Of a DNA stretch of 64,000 nt, positions 19,678 to 28,324 are shown piece after piece. How positions within the stretch are numbered: the first letter of the stretch is position 1; every line of letters begins with the position of its first letter. Below the pieces are notes generated by a model. It was not told where the DNA came from and did no database searches. It saw only the letters and a list, made by a program, of their open reading frames with translations. Source of the stretch: an uncultured Oxalobacteraceae bacterium (GTDB lineage: Bacteria; Pseudomonadota; Gammaproteobacteria; Burkholderiales; Burkholderiaceae_D); contig CAITOF010000005.1 in assembly GCA_903893945.1 (NCBI GenBank), positions 1 to 64,000 of the forward strand, read 5' to 3'. Position numbers and translations under genes: made by a program.

Positions 19678-20694
19678 TTACGATAAATCTTTCCATTCCA
19701 GTGCGGTATCGGCTTTGACTGAATGGGTCAGTATTCGTCCAAGTACCGTGTCATAACAGTCAACCGTCAAACCGGAATTTGCCCTTTTCAGATCCATATC
19801 GTGTTCAGTAAGTTGATGCCCGGCTTGCAGATCTTTGTTGACGATCAGCCGCTTTCGCACTATGAGTCTATTTTTTTCTTCGTCGGCATTGGGAATCTTG
19901 ATCCCTGTGCCAAGCGCAGATTCAATGTTTCTGATCGCCAAAACCATTTGTTTAAGTTCGATGGGATCAAGCGAGGCCAGATGATCGGGACCTTCAAGCG
20001 TTCTATCAAGCGTGAAGTGCTTTTCGATAATCGTCGCACCTAATGCGGTGGCAGCGACAGGCACTTCAATACCCAGTGTGTGATCGGAATAACCAATCGG
20101 CAGATTGAATTCCCGTTTCATGGTCAGCATCGCGAGCAGATTAACCTGATCCATGGGGCAGGGGTAATTGGTCGTGCAATGTAATAACGATAACGGCGCA
20201 TTACTGATGGCCTGAATTGTTTTTACAGCTTTTTCCACCTCAACCAGTGTTGACATTCCCGTCGACAAAATCATTGGTCTGTTTTTGGCGGCAATCTGCC
20301 TTAAGTACGGATAATTATTGATCTCGCCGGAGCCAATTTTTATGACCGGTATATCGAGCTTATCAACGAGGAAATCAAGGCTTTCCGGTTCGTCGGGGGT
20401 CGATAAAAAACAGAGTCCAAGTTGCTGGCAATAACGATGAAGTTCCTCAAATTGCGGATACGAAAGTTCCAGTTTTTTGATCAGATCAAACTGCGTTTCG
20501 TTCTTACCGCTGTTATTTTTCTGATATTCGGCCGTATCGGCGCTACGTGTTACGATTTTCTCTGTTTTAAATGTCTGAAATTTGATGGCATCCACGCCGG
20601 CCTGTTTTGCCGCATCAATCAACGCATAGGCGAGTCTGATGTCACCATTGTGGTTAACGCCAGCTTCGGCGATGATGAATACCGGCTGTTTCAT
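19678..20694 (-). CDS. legI: N,N'-diacetyllegionaminate synthase-type NeuB protein (LegI)
   Basis: NeuB-family enzymes condense a 6-deoxy-diamino-sugar with phosphoenolpyruvate to give a nine-carbon sugar. The 338-residue protein begins MKQPVFIIAEAGVNHNGD and has VDAIKFQTFKTEKIVT, LLHCTTNYPCP, IGYSDHTLG, ATIIEKHFTLDRTLEGPDH, and a C-terminal antifreeze-like SAF domain (KDLQAGHQLTEHDMDLKRA). The start ATG at 20694 overlaps the stop of legG as ATGA. Among NeuB proteins, the NeuC-type partner and LegB/LegC neighbours point to legionaminic acid over sialic or pseudaminic acid, because PseB/PseC/PseG types are absent. Confidence 0.9.
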   Translation of the reverse strand: MKQPVFIIAEAGVNHNGDIRLAYALIDAAKQAGVDAIKFQTFKTEKIVTRSADTAEYQKNNSGKNETQFDLIKKLELSYPQFEELHRYCQQLGLCFLSTPDEPESLDFLVDKLDIPVIKIGSGEINNYPYLRQIAAKNRPMILSTGMSTLVEVEKAVKTIQAISNAPLSLLHCTTNYPCPMDQVNLLAMLTMKREFNLPIGYSDHTLGIEVPVAATALGATIIEKHFTLDRTLEGPDHLASLDPIELKQMVLAIRNIESALGTGIKIPNADEEKNRLIVRKRLIVNKDLQAGHQLTEHDMDLKRANSGLTVDCYDTVLGRILTHSVKADTALEWKDLS

Positions 20695-21908
20695 TTGAGA
20701 CCTTCCAGTAGTGTGTTCCATTGATGGTTTTGTACCTCAAAGTTCAACTTTTTCTGTATCAACTGCTGGGGAGACAGGGTATTTAACGCGTTCTGCAACG
20801 CAAATACAATACGCTCCGAATTGCGTCCATCCCGGTACGGATCATAAGGATTGACGCATTCCTGGCTGAATTTCTGGAATGCAGGGGTCAGTGCTTTGTT
20901 AATCTGGGCGATGATGTCCTGTTCGCTGTAATCCGTATTTAAAACACTCTGCGCCGCCATGCGCCCGCTCTGGCGCTGCCCGACATTGACGCAGGGGACG
21001 CCGAATGAGGCGGCTTCAACCAGTCCGCTTGACGAGTTGCCTATGACTACTTTGGCGTTCCGCAATACGGTAAGGTAATGTCGGCTGCCAAAGTTGGCGA
21101 TGAACTGCACATGGCGGTGGGTTTGGCTGTACTGGATGATTTTTTGCACGATGAGATCGGCGCCTTGTTCATTACCGGGAGCAGTGAAAATTATATTATA
21201 GGCAGGGAAATGGCCTAGTGCTTTCAATAGGCCATCCACCTGTGCGTCCACCGTAGTGGTCAAGTCATTGGTGGCAGGGTGGTATGTGACCAGCATGAAT
21301 TGCTGAGCCAGGTCAACCTTACGCTGTTCAAGGAGTTCGTCAAATGATGCAAAATGATGGTGGTGGATTGAATCGAGTCCACATTCGCCACTCACGGTAA
21401 TGCGCCAGTCTTCTTCACCCATTCTGCTCAAATTGTTCGCGTAACCGGTATTGGCCACAAAGTGCAGACTGGCCATTTTACTGTGTGCGTGACGGATACT
21501 GTCATCCAGTGCACCTTCGGTGACTTCCCCGCCACTGATATGGGCAATCGGAATCTGGAACATCAGCGCAGGAATACTGGCGGCAAACAGTTCCCAGCGA
21601 TCACCCAGTATTACCAGGCAGTCATAGTGCTGCTGCTCCAGCCATCTGGCCATACTCGATTGACCCTGCGCAATTGCTTCGGTTCGGGCGCGATGCGACG
21701 TATCCGCCAGTTTCAGGTTAATCGGAACTTCACGAACCGCAAAATTCTCGATGTGGTTCCTGATTTCAGATGCGGCTGTTTGCGGTGCGGTGTAGTGCAG
21801 ATCGGCGACCAATAAATCCAGATCGAATGCGCTGGAGCAAAGTTCGATAACACGTCGCAAGGGTCCATAATCGGAACGCGCTGAGGTGAAAATGGCAATC
21901 TTTTTCAT
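20691..21908 (-). CDS. legG: Hydrolysing NDP-sugar 2-epimerase (NeuC/LegG)
   Basis: LegG removes the nucleotide from NDP-N,N'-diacetylbacillosamine and inverts C2, giving the substrate of LegI. The 405-residue protein starts KKIAIFTSARSDYGPLRRV and has the NeuC/WecB hallmarks GDRWELFAASIPALMFQIPI, HISGGEVTEGALDDSIRHAH, VTYHPAT, and GNSSSGLVEAASFGVPCVNV near the C-terminus, where the UDP/GDP site lies. It overlaps the upstream gene by four bases and legI downstream by four bases. The C-terminal 45 residues past SERIVFAL are a little longer than in typical NeuC. Confidence 0.9.
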   Translation of the reverse strand: MKKIAIFTSARSDYGPLRRVIELCSSAFDLDLLVADLHYTAPQTAASEIRNHIENFAVREVPINLKLADTSHRARTEAIAQGQSSMARWLEQQHYDCLVILGDRWELFAASIPALMFQIPIAHISGGEVTEGALDDSIRHAHSKMASLHFVANTGYANNLSRMGEEDWRITVSGECGLDSIHHHHFASFDELLEQRKVDLAQQFMLVTYHPATNDLTTTVDAQVDGLLKALGHFPAYNIIFTAPGNEQGADLIVQKIIQYSQTHRHVQFIANFGSRHYLTVLRNAKVVIGNSSSGLVEAASFGVPCVNVGQRQSGRMAAQSVLNTDYSEQDIIAQINKALTPAFQKFSQECVNPYDPYRDGRNSERIVFALQNALNTLSPQQLIQKKLNFEVQNHQWNTLLEGLK

Positions 21909-22951
21909 AGTTGCGCCAAAATCTGTTTGGCAATATGTTTCATGTCATTGGCACTGTATCTGGCATCACAGGGGATAGACAGAATTTCGGCAGGCAGTGG
22001 TTGTGGCGGGTTCAGAAATGGGGTTTCCCAGAGTATCGGACAATAGATTTTATTCTGTTCAAGGGTTTTCTTTATACGATCGCGTATCACGTTCTTTACA
22101 AAAAATGTGAAATACTGGGACACGGCAATATCCGGCAGTGTTCGCGTCGGTCGGACCTGCGGACAATTGAGTAATTGCGATAAATGTGTCGCCAATATTG
22201 CCTGATTGTGATGGGTTTGCACGCGTTGATCGTTCCATTCAGCGTCGGAGACCGTCAGCAGCAATGCGCGGGAACAGTCGGATATTTTTCTCTGGTCCGC
22301 CGGGTGTTCATCCAGCCATTTCTCCGCTTTCTGAAACAGCGCCGAATTTTCATTGCTCATAAATCCGCGGTTTGCACTGCCGCCGCGTGATAACAGTGCC
22401 GCGGCACGAGGCACCCAGAATTCTTCACTTGCGATTTTATCGGGGCCGACCACATCACGGGTGCGGCTGCTCAGAAATCCACCGTCGGCAACGGGAAAGG
22501 TGCTACGCAGACTTCCAAGCACAAACGTCGATTGCTCTGAAATCAATGGCCAGCTATTCACATTATATAACATCATGGAAATATCCGAGATGACGACGGC
22601 ACCCGTAGTTTTTAATCTGGTCAGTAATGCGGTTTGCTGAATACCAAAATAATGTATGACGAAGACAATATCGTCTTTCTTTACCTGGTCGATCCAGTTT
22701 TCTTCAGCCAGTAGCTGGTGATTGATCGGATAAAAATTGATCTGCTTGCCGGTTTGCAGTGCCACATTGTGGACAGCCGGGGGTAAAAAATCCGGCAACC
22801 ACAGCCGGTTTGACGATAAACCGGAAAGTACCGAGGAAATACTGTCGCGACCGCTTAAATAGAGCGTTAAGCCGGGGCAGGCAAGAGAAAGTGTGCTCAA
22901 TAAACTGTCCGTTGCCTGTTTTAATTTAATGTAGTTTTCGCCACCAATCAC
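21905..22951 (-). CDS. DegT/DnrJ/EryC1-fold protein lacking the PLP lysine
   Basis: The 348-residue protein has the layout of sugar aminotransferases of fold type I: YLSGRDSISSVLSGL near the N-terminus, DIVFVIHYFG, the cofactor-region aspartate in VVISDISMMLYN, and FVLGSLRSTFPVADGGFLSS. The last segment aligns with the internal-aldimine loop (compare SFNGNKIITTGGGG in LegC of this operon), yet it has no lysine; Arg and Ser stand there. So it probably cannot act as a normal PLP aminotransferase. It overlaps both neighbours by four bases, GNAT-like upstream and legG downstream, so it is part of the pathway. Roles could be sugar binding, a PLP-independent reaction, or scaffolding for the adjacent acyltransferase. 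Confidence 0.75.
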   Translation of the reverse strand: MIGGENYIKLKQATDSLLSTLSLACPGLTLYLSGRDSISSVLSGLSSNRLWLPDFLPPAVHNVALQTGKQINFYPINHQLLAEENWIDQVKKDDIVFVIHYFGIQQTALLTRLKTTGAVVISDISMMLYNVNSWPLISEQSTFVLGSLRSTFPVADGGFLSSRTRDVVGPDKIASEEFWVPRAAALLSRGGSANRGFMSNENSALFQKAEKWLDEHPADQRKISDCSRALLLTVSDAEWNDQRVQTHHNQAILATHLSQLLNCPQVRPTRTLPDIAVSQYFTFFVKNVIRDRIKKTLEQNKIYCPILWETPFLNPPQPLPAEILSIPCDARYSANDMKHIAKQILAQL

Positions 22952-23973
22952 ATTGCACCTCGTGAGTCATGAATTAAAAAATGGGAAGGGTGTTGCAGGG
23001 CCAGCCGGTTTCTCTCGACCATGTACGCCTGTTCATCACATATCCAGGTCGATATCTCATAGTTCAGTATGGATGTCGAAAATTTTTTCTTGAACCTGCT
23101 TAAGCCGTCGGTTTCTTCCAATGAATGTCCGCCACCCAGATGCAGGTGACGGTAACCACGATTACCATAATGCACAATTGCGCTCGCAACCAGCAGCTCA
23201 ACGGCTTGACCGGACGATGCCGACCGCTCTGAAGCGCTTAAATGATAATGGACCCAGTTATCGTCATCTTTTTTATCCAGCAGAAAAATTGCGCCCGCCA
23301 TGATCTGCCGTGTTTCGGCGTTGCGTACCAATGCCAATTCACATTGCGCACCGAATGCTGTTGCATGATCGAGTAAAAACTGTTCCGAAAAAACGTAAAA
23401 CGGATTGGTCTGCTTTTCGTGCATGAGTCGCTGGTAGATGTCATAAAATGCCGCGACGTCCTGGCGGTTCCAGTTTGGGCCACCGTGAAATTCGACCTGC
23501 AGATTTTGTCTCAGAGCCGCATGGATCGACCAGCGCAATTTCTGGTCAATGTCAGCACATAAGCCCGCAAGCGTCGATTCTGATTGCAAGGTCCGCGCGT
23601 ATGTTTTCCGGTTTGTGGTGCGCTTTTCGGTTGGCCAGAACAAATGATTTTGCAGGAATGGCGCATGTCGCAGGAATACACAGATGATTTTCTGTGAGGC
23701 GAGAAAATCCATCAGGTGATGCCATTCATGCAAGCTGACTTGAACGGCTGCGGCAGAAAACAGGCCTCCGTAACCATAGGCGCTTGATGCTTCCCAGCGG
23801 TCTGGACCGATCTGGCGTAATTCGAGGGGCAACCAGGCAACTCCCTGACCACTTTCGATGCGAAGTACTTTTGCGGTACTGCGGTTTTGTGCTGCAAACA
23901 GATTCAAATAGGCGAGTTCAAAATACACCGGGCAGGAAGACGGATAATCTTCGTTCACCCAGTTGAATTTCAT
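22948..23973 (-). CDS. GNAT/FemAB-like acyltransferase in the leg operon
   Basis: The roughly 341-residue protein starts at ATG 23973 with AAGGAC upstream; a longer reading adds 17 residues without support. It resembles BioF2/FemAB-like double-GNAT proteins: a variable N-terminal half (VAWLPLELRQIGPD, YGYGGLFS) and a C-terminal GNAT-like half with LALVRNAETRQIMAGAIFLL, DNWVHYHLSASE and YRHLHLGGGHS followed by the Gly-Leu-Ser-Arg-Phe-Lys-Lys-Phe segment. In known leg operons an acetyltransferase (LegH) acts between LegC and LegG. This gene takes that place although LegH proper is a left-handed beta-helix or another GNAT type. A role as N-acyltransferase on the 4-amino sugar, possibly with a non-acetyl group, is inferred. 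Confidence 0.7.
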   Translation of the reverse strand: MKFNWVNEDYPSSCPVYFELAYLNLFAAQNRSTAKVLRIESGQGVAWLPLELRQIGPDRWEASSAYGYGGLFSAAAVQVSLHEWHHLMDFLASQKIICVFLRHAPFLQNHLFWPTEKRTTNRKTYARTLQSESTLAGLCADIDQKLRWSIHAALRQNLQVEFHGGPNWNRQDVAAFYDIYQRLMHEKQTNPFYVFSEQFLLDHATAFGAQCELALVRNAETRQIMAGAIFLLDKKDDDNWVHYHLSASERSASSGQAVELLVASAIVHYGNRGYRHLHLGGGHSLEETDGLSRFKKKFSTSILNYEISTWICDEQAYMVERNRLALQHPSHFLIHDSRGAM

Positions 23974-24090
23974 GATTTTGTCCTTGAATAATTGGCAATA
24001 AAATAATCGCAAACTGAACGGCATGGCTGGATGTTAATCTTAAACCAACCTGCCTGGGCACGAATGTGGCAATAAGTCCACAACGCCAGT

Positions 24091-25287
24091 CTATTTCATC
24101 AGTTTAACGCTGCTGGGCAAATTAATAAGCCGTCGTTCCAGCATTTTGGCCACTTCCATGGGCATGTGTGGACAATGCCGGTAAGGTGCCAGCGTGTGAA
24201 TTAATTGCCAGGCAGGACGGGCTAAAATTCCCTTTTCGTGCGTGGCGGCCAGTATGGCGTCACGTTTATGGGAATTGGTCTTGTTTAACAGCAGTGTCTG
24301 CAACCAGTAGTTGCTGGTGCAACCGACCCTTTCCTGGACCACGGTTACTTCAGGTACGCCCGCAAAGGCACGCTGATAGCGTTCAAACAAGCGGCGTTTC
24401 AGTGCCAGCATGTTATCTAATTGCTCTAATTGTGCGCAGCCAAGTGCAGCGTTGATGTTGGGCATGCGGTAATTGAAGCCGATCTGATCGTGCTCGTATT
24501 TCCAGGGGTGCGGCAATTTTGCTGTCGTCGTCAGGTGTTTGGCACGCGTTGCCAGTTCGGCGTCGTTGGTCAGAATTGCGCCTCCGCCACCGGTCGTAAT
24601 AATCTTGTTGCCATTAAAACTGAGTGCGCCGAGCAGACCAAACGTACCTGTATGACGCCCACTGATACTGCTGCCGAGCGATTCCGCGGCGTCTTCGACC
24701 AGGTTGAGGTGAAAATCGTGCGCAATCGCCATCAGGCCGTCGATATCGGCAGGGTGGCCAAACGTATGCATGGGCACCAGGGCTCGAATCACGTGGCCGG
24801 TATTTTTATTGATGCATTGTTTGGCACGAATTTCAGTACATTTTTTCAAATACGTCCGCAGGGCCTGTGGGTCAATGCCGAGAGTACGTTCGTCACAGTC
24901 CACAAAATGCGGAATGGCGCCCAGATAGGACGCGGCGTTGGCGGTCGCGACGAAGGTCAGGCTGGGCAATAATATTTCCTCGTCCCTGCTGACGCCGGCC
25001 AGCATGAAGGAAATGTGGAGTGCCGCAGTTCCGTTGGTCACCGCAATGACGTGTTTGGCGCCCGTATAATCGGCGAGCATCTGTTCAAACTTGTTGACAT
25101 ACGGTCCTACTGACGAAACAAAGGTTGAGTCCAGACTATCTTTGACGTAATTCCATTCGTTTCCGGCGAATTGTGGTTCATGCAGCGGATATTGCTGATG
25201 CGCTGCCGGGTCGCACTGGCCGGTAACGGATTCAATCGCTTTGATAACACGGTTGGCAAGTGAGGCGGAAGTTGGCATAGGAATCAA
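24091..25287 (-). CDS. legC: LegC-family PLP-dependent sugar aminotransferase
   Basis: LegC adds an amino group at C4 of the 4-keto-6-deoxy sugar made by LegB. The 398-residue protein has VTNGTAALHISFMLAGVS, EILLPSLTFVATANAASYLG, the cofactor aspartate in NLVEDAAESLGSSISGRHTG, and the PLP lysine in ALSFNGNKIITTGGGGAIL, then IGFNYRMPNINAALGCAQLE. The N-terminal segment before PLHEPQFAGNEWNYVKDSLD is about 35 residues and matches the LegC subfamily. The start overlaps the legB stop by four bases. A 117-base gap follows before the GNAT-like gene; no terminator is seen in it. Confidence 0.92.
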   Translation of the reverse strand: MIPMPTSASLANRVIKAIESVTGQCDPAAHQQYPLHEPQFAGNEWNYVKDSLDSTFVSSVGPYVNKFEQMLADYTGAKHVIAVTNGTAALHISFMLAGVSRDEEILLPSLTFVATANAASYLGAIPHFVDCDERTLGIDPQALRTYLKKCTEIRAKQCINKNTGHVIRALVPMHTFGHPADIDGLMAIAHDFHLNLVEDAAESLGSSISGRHTGTFGLLGALSFNGNKIITTGGGGAILTNDAELATRAKHLTTTAKLPHPWKYEHDQIGFNYRMPNINAALGCAQLEQLDNMLALKRRLFERYQRAFAGVPEVTVVQERVGCTSNYWLQTLLLNKTNSHKRDAILAATHEKGILARPAWQLIHTLAPYRHCPHMPMEVAKMLERRLINLPSSVKLMK

Positions 25288-26276
25288 ATGTTATACAGCT
25301 CGGTTTTATACAGCGATAAATTGGCCTGATACCAGGCTATGGTTTCAGCAAGTCCGCGCTGCAGCCCGTCGAGTCCGCCATAGTCTGGCTGCCATCCAAG
25401 GAGTCGTTTGGCTTTGCTGTTGTCGGCCCACAGTCGCTCAACTTCACTTTTATCGGGACGAAGGCGCTGATCGTCGCTTAGGATGTCAATTTCTGCGTCC
25501 ATCAGCCGGGCGATATGGCTGGCCAAGTCACCCACAGAAATTTCGAAGTTGCTGCCCAGATTGATGATCTGGCCAACGCTGTTCGATGACTTTAATGCAG
25601 CGATGAATCCTTTGGCTGTATCGCTGACCAGACTGAAGTCGCGCGTTGGATGCACGGAACCCAGTTTGATTTCCCGTCGGCCACTGGCGATCTGGGTGAT
25701 GATGGTTGGGATGACCGCGCGCAGCGACTGGCGCGGCCCATACGTGTTAAAGGGACGGACGATGGCGACCGGTGTTTCAAATGATCGGTAAAATGACATC
25801 GCCAGCTGGTCCGCACCAATTTTACTGGCGGAATAGGGGGACTGTCCTTCTAACGGGTGAAGTTCAGTAATGGGAACAAATTGAGCCGTGCCATACACTT
25901 CGCTGGTGGATGTATGTATGACCTTGCTGACGCCAAGACTTCGCGCTGCCTGTACGACATTGAGCGTGCCTTTGATGTTGGTATCTATATAGGTATCGGG
26001 TGAGTGGTACGAATAGGGGATCGCAATTAACGCGGCCAAATGCAAAACGGATTCGCAACCCTGCATGGCGGTGCGTACACCGTTTGGGTCACGGATGTCG
26101 CCGGTAAATACCTCAAATTTTCCTTTGACATCGTCAGCACAACTGTCGAGCCAGCCCCAGGAGTTGAACGAGTTGTAGAGCGCAAATGCACGTACATCGT
26201 AACCGCTGCGCACCAGGGCTTCGGTTAAATGGGAACCGATAAATCCGTCGGCGCCAGTGACCAGTATTTTTTTCAC
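25284..26276 (-). CDS. legB: NDP-sugar 4,6-dehydratase LegB
   Basis: LegB is an extended short-chain dehydrogenase that turns NDP-GlcNAc into the 4-keto-6-deoxy intermediate of legionaminic acid synthesis. The 330-residue protein shows the NAD motif ILVTGADGFIGSHLTEALV, LHLAALIAIPYSYHSP, the catalytic STSEVYGTAQ and YSASKIGADQLAMSF (Tyr-x3-Lys), and RPFNTYGPRQSLRAVIPT. The phrase AIPYSYHSPDTYIDTNIKGT is characteristic of the LegB subfamily. It overlaps legF upstream and legC downstream by four bases each. Confidence 0.93.
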   Translation of the reverse strand: MKKILVTGADGFIGSHLTEALVRSGYDVRAFALYNSFNSWGWLDSCADDVKGKFEVFTGDIRDPNGVRTAMQGCESVLHLAALIAIPYSYHSPDTYIDTNIKGTLNVVQAARSLGVSKVIHTSTSEVYGTAQFVPITELHPLEGQSPYSASKIGADQLAMSFYRSFETPVAIVRPFNTYGPRQSLRAVIPTIITQIASGRREIKLGSVHPTRDFSLVSDTAKGFIAALKSSNSVGQIINLGSNFEISVGDLASHIARLMDAEIDILSDDQRLRPDKSEVERLWADNSKAKRLLGWQPDYGGLDGLQRGLAETIAWYQANLSLYKTELYNI

Positions 26277-26956
26277 AGTGATTCCGTTAAAAGTAGTTCC
26301 GCCAGTTTCCAGTCCAGTGGTGTGTCAATGTCCACGGATCTTTGCTGGGGCATGACAAATGCTCTGGTTTCGTCAGTCAGAAAAGTCCTATTTTGAATCA
26401 ACCAGTCAGTGAGTGCAAAATAAAGCGCACCGTTAAATGCATAGGCAGTTGGCAAATCCTGGCGTCGGCTGGCATGATCGCTTCGTGGATTATCAATAAT
26501 TTTTTTTATTCGATTCGCCTCCATCAGCTGAACCATCCAGTACGGTGACTGTGAGGCCTCAGAAATCGACATCACCGCATTTGCTTTCTGTGCAATTGCA
26601 TAGGTAATGCAATCCGCAATGTCCCCGGTTGTTCTCAACGGTGAAGTAGGTTGCAACAGCACGATGGCGTCAAAGTGGGGCAAGCAGTTTAACGCATGCA
26701 ATACGGTGTCAATGCTGGGTGAATCATCTTGCGCCAGTTCTGCCGGGCGCATAAATGGCACGTCAGCCCCCCACATCCGGCTAATCCGGGCGATTTCGTC
26801 GTCATCGGTACTGACAACGACCTGGTCAATTTGCTGGCACGCTAACGCAGCCTGAACCGTCCAGGCAATTAATGGCTTTCCGGCGATAGCCTGAACATTT
26901 TTACGTGGAACACCTTTTGAACCGCCCCGTGCCGGAATGAGTGCAAGTGTCTTCAA
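26273..26956 (-). CDS. legF: CMP-nonulosonic acid synthetase (LegF/PtmB type)
   Basis: The enzyme activates the nine-carbon acid with CTP to give the CMP-sugar used by glycosyltransferases. The 227-residue NeuA-family protein begins MKTLALIPARGGSKGVPRKN, with the CTP-binding Arg/Gly/Ser/Lys motif, followed by VVVSTDDDEIARISRMWG and LLQPTSPLRTTGDI. Its start codon is TTG at 26956 with GGGAGGA upstream. It is the first gene of the operon legF-legB-legC-GNAT-DegT_like-legG-legI-ptmE. Ending with activation first in gene order is common in nonulosonic acid clusters. Confidence 0.9.
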   Translation of the reverse strand: MKTLALIPARGGSKGVPRKNVQAIAGKPLIAWTVQAALACQQIDQVVVSTDDDEIARISRMWGADVPFMRPAELAQDDSPSIDTVLHALNCLPHFDAIVLLQPTSPLRTTGDIADCITYAIAQKANAVMSISEASQSPYWMVQLMEANRIKKIIDNPRSDHASRRQDLPTAYAFNGALYFALTDWLIQNRTFLTDETRAFVMPQQRSVDIDTPLDWKLAELLLTESL

Positions 26957-27281
26957 AAACTCGTTCCTCCCGATTACATTGCCTGTTTGTAGGTAAGGTA
27001 TATAGTTGCATATAAGTTACATTTAAAGCAAGGCCAATTTCCTTTTCCATGGATAACAGTTTAATCACATTGAAAAATGACGATCAGTTAAATAACGCCT
27101 GAATTTCAATGCAATAATCCGGATAGCGCGACAAAACTGGTTTAAATTGAACGAGAATTGAATCCATGCCGTCGGGACCCGCTTTACCAACGTTTTGGAT
27201 AAGGCCAGGTTTACATAAAATGAAATGTATTGGCAGTGATTCTATTGTACAAAAATTAAAACTGATACAGGCAAGGACATT
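26957..27281. other. Divergent intergenic region between legF and a methyltransferase
   Basis: This 325-base gap is A+T-rich near legF and must hold the promoter of the leg operon, and a promoter for the plus-strand methyltransferase. No convincing sigma-70, sigma-28 or sigma-54 site could be fixed by eye. A 78-codon minus-strand reading frame (27084-27320) overlaps the methyltransferase start, has no ribosome site and is judged spurious. Confidence 0.5.
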
Positions 27282-27956
27282 ATGTTTAACTCTATCTGGA
27301 ACGACCTGTTTGCCCATCAATCCTGGGGGAAATACCCGAGTGAGGATCTCATACGCTTTGTGGCACGAAATTTTTACAAACGGCCGGATCGCAGCGATGT
27401 GGTCTTGCTGGAAGTAGGCTGCGGACCGGGTGCCAATATCTGGTTTCTTGCGCGTGAAGGATTCCGGTTTGCGGGCATAGACGGATCGGAATCGGCCATT
27501 CTGCAGGCCGGTCAGCGCCTGGATGGTGAGATACAGGACTGGAAACGTCGAGGCTCACTGCACGTCGGTGACGTCGAGAATTTGCCTTTTGAAGACAGGC
27601 AATTTGATGCGGTTATCGATCATGAATGTGTATATTGTAATGGATTGAAATCGTCACAGCGGATTTATCAGGAAATGGCGCGTGTTTTAAAACCGGGGGG
27701 CAAATTTTTTTCAAGGACGTTTGAACAGGGTTCATGGGGAGACAATACAGGCGAAAAACTGGATGATAATTATTTTAATGTGGCCGAGGGCCCACTCGCG
27801 GGAAAAGGCGCATCCAGATTTACCCCGATCGATTCGGTTTCCGGCTTGATAGACCCTAGGATCCGAATCGATGCGGTCGAGCGGGTTGCCCGAACCGAAA
27901 ATGGCGGGCAAAACGAAATCAGGGAATTGATTATTTTAGGTACAAAAACAGAATGA
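27282..27956 (+). CDS. Class I SAM-dependent methyltransferase
   Basis: The 224-residue protein has the standard motif order: motif I VLLEVGCGPGANIWFLAREG, an acidic residue after the second strand (FAGIDGSESAI), GDVENLPFEDRQFDAVIDHE, and the post-core EMARVLKPGGKFFSRTF. CAAGGAC precedes the ATG. It is divergent from the leg operon and convergent with fliT. Similar small methyltransferases stand in flagellin glycan clusters and O-methylate sugars, so the sugar made by the neighbouring operon is a reasonable substrate. That is inference from context. The C-terminal part (SVSGLIDPRIRIDAVERVAR) is short. Confidence 0.82.
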   Translation: MFNSIWNDLFAHQSWGKYPSEDLIRFVARNFYKRPDRSDVVLLEVGCGPGANIWFLAREGFRFAGIDGSESAILQAGQRLDGEIQDWKRRGSLHVGDVENLPFEDRQFDAVIDHECVYCNGLKSSQRIYQEMARVLKPGGKFFSRTFEQGSWGDNTGEKLDDNYFNVAEGPLAGKGASRFTPIDSVSGLIDPRIRIDAVERVARTENGGQNEIRELIILGTKTE

Positions 27957-27979
27957 CGCCAGCACCAGGGTAGTGGATC

Positions 27980-28312
27980 TTAACGATGATCCAGGCGGTA
28001 TGCGTTTACCAATTTGCGTTTTGTCGAGGACTGCTTCATTAAATTGCTCAGTCGTGCCAAATGGGGTTCGGTGATTTCGCGAATTTTTTTATCGTCATCC
28101 AGTATTTTACGAATCGCAAGAATTTTCTGTTCGCGCTCCTTTTGATCCAGTTTTACAGCGGCTGATCCAAGTTTTACTGCATTCACTTGCTGGCTGCATT
28201 TTTTTTCCAGCTGCGATAATAATGCCCAATCTCCCTTTTGTGCAGCGCTCACCATCTGCTCGGTGAGGTCCGATACATTTTCATAAATCGAGATCATTTC
28301 TTTGCTATTCAT
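27980..28312 (-). CDS. fliT: Flagellar export chaperone FliT
   Basis: FliT is a small helical cytosolic chaperone that binds the cap protein FliD and, in enterics, FlhDC. The 110-residue product is almost entirely helical and polar (MISIYENVSDLTEQMVSAAQ, GDWALLSQLEKKCSQQV, ILAIRKILDDDKKIREITEP), which fits the FliT family. Sequence identity in this family is low, so the call rests strongly on its place directly downstream of fliS with a 12-base gap. It is the last gene of the fliD-fliS-fliT run. Confidence 0.8.
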   Translation of the reverse strand: MNSKEMISIYENVSDLTEQMVSAAQKGDWALLSQLEKKCSQQVNAVKLGSAAVKLDQKEREQKILAIRKILDDDKKIREITEPHLARLSNLMKQSSTKRKLVNAYRLDHR

Positions 28313-28324
28313 GGTTTGCTCACT

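Noticed and set aside
27084-27320. 78-codon minus-strand frame in the legF-methyltransferase gap
   Set aside because: Overlaps the methyltransferase start, lacks a ribosome site, and the translation looks random.
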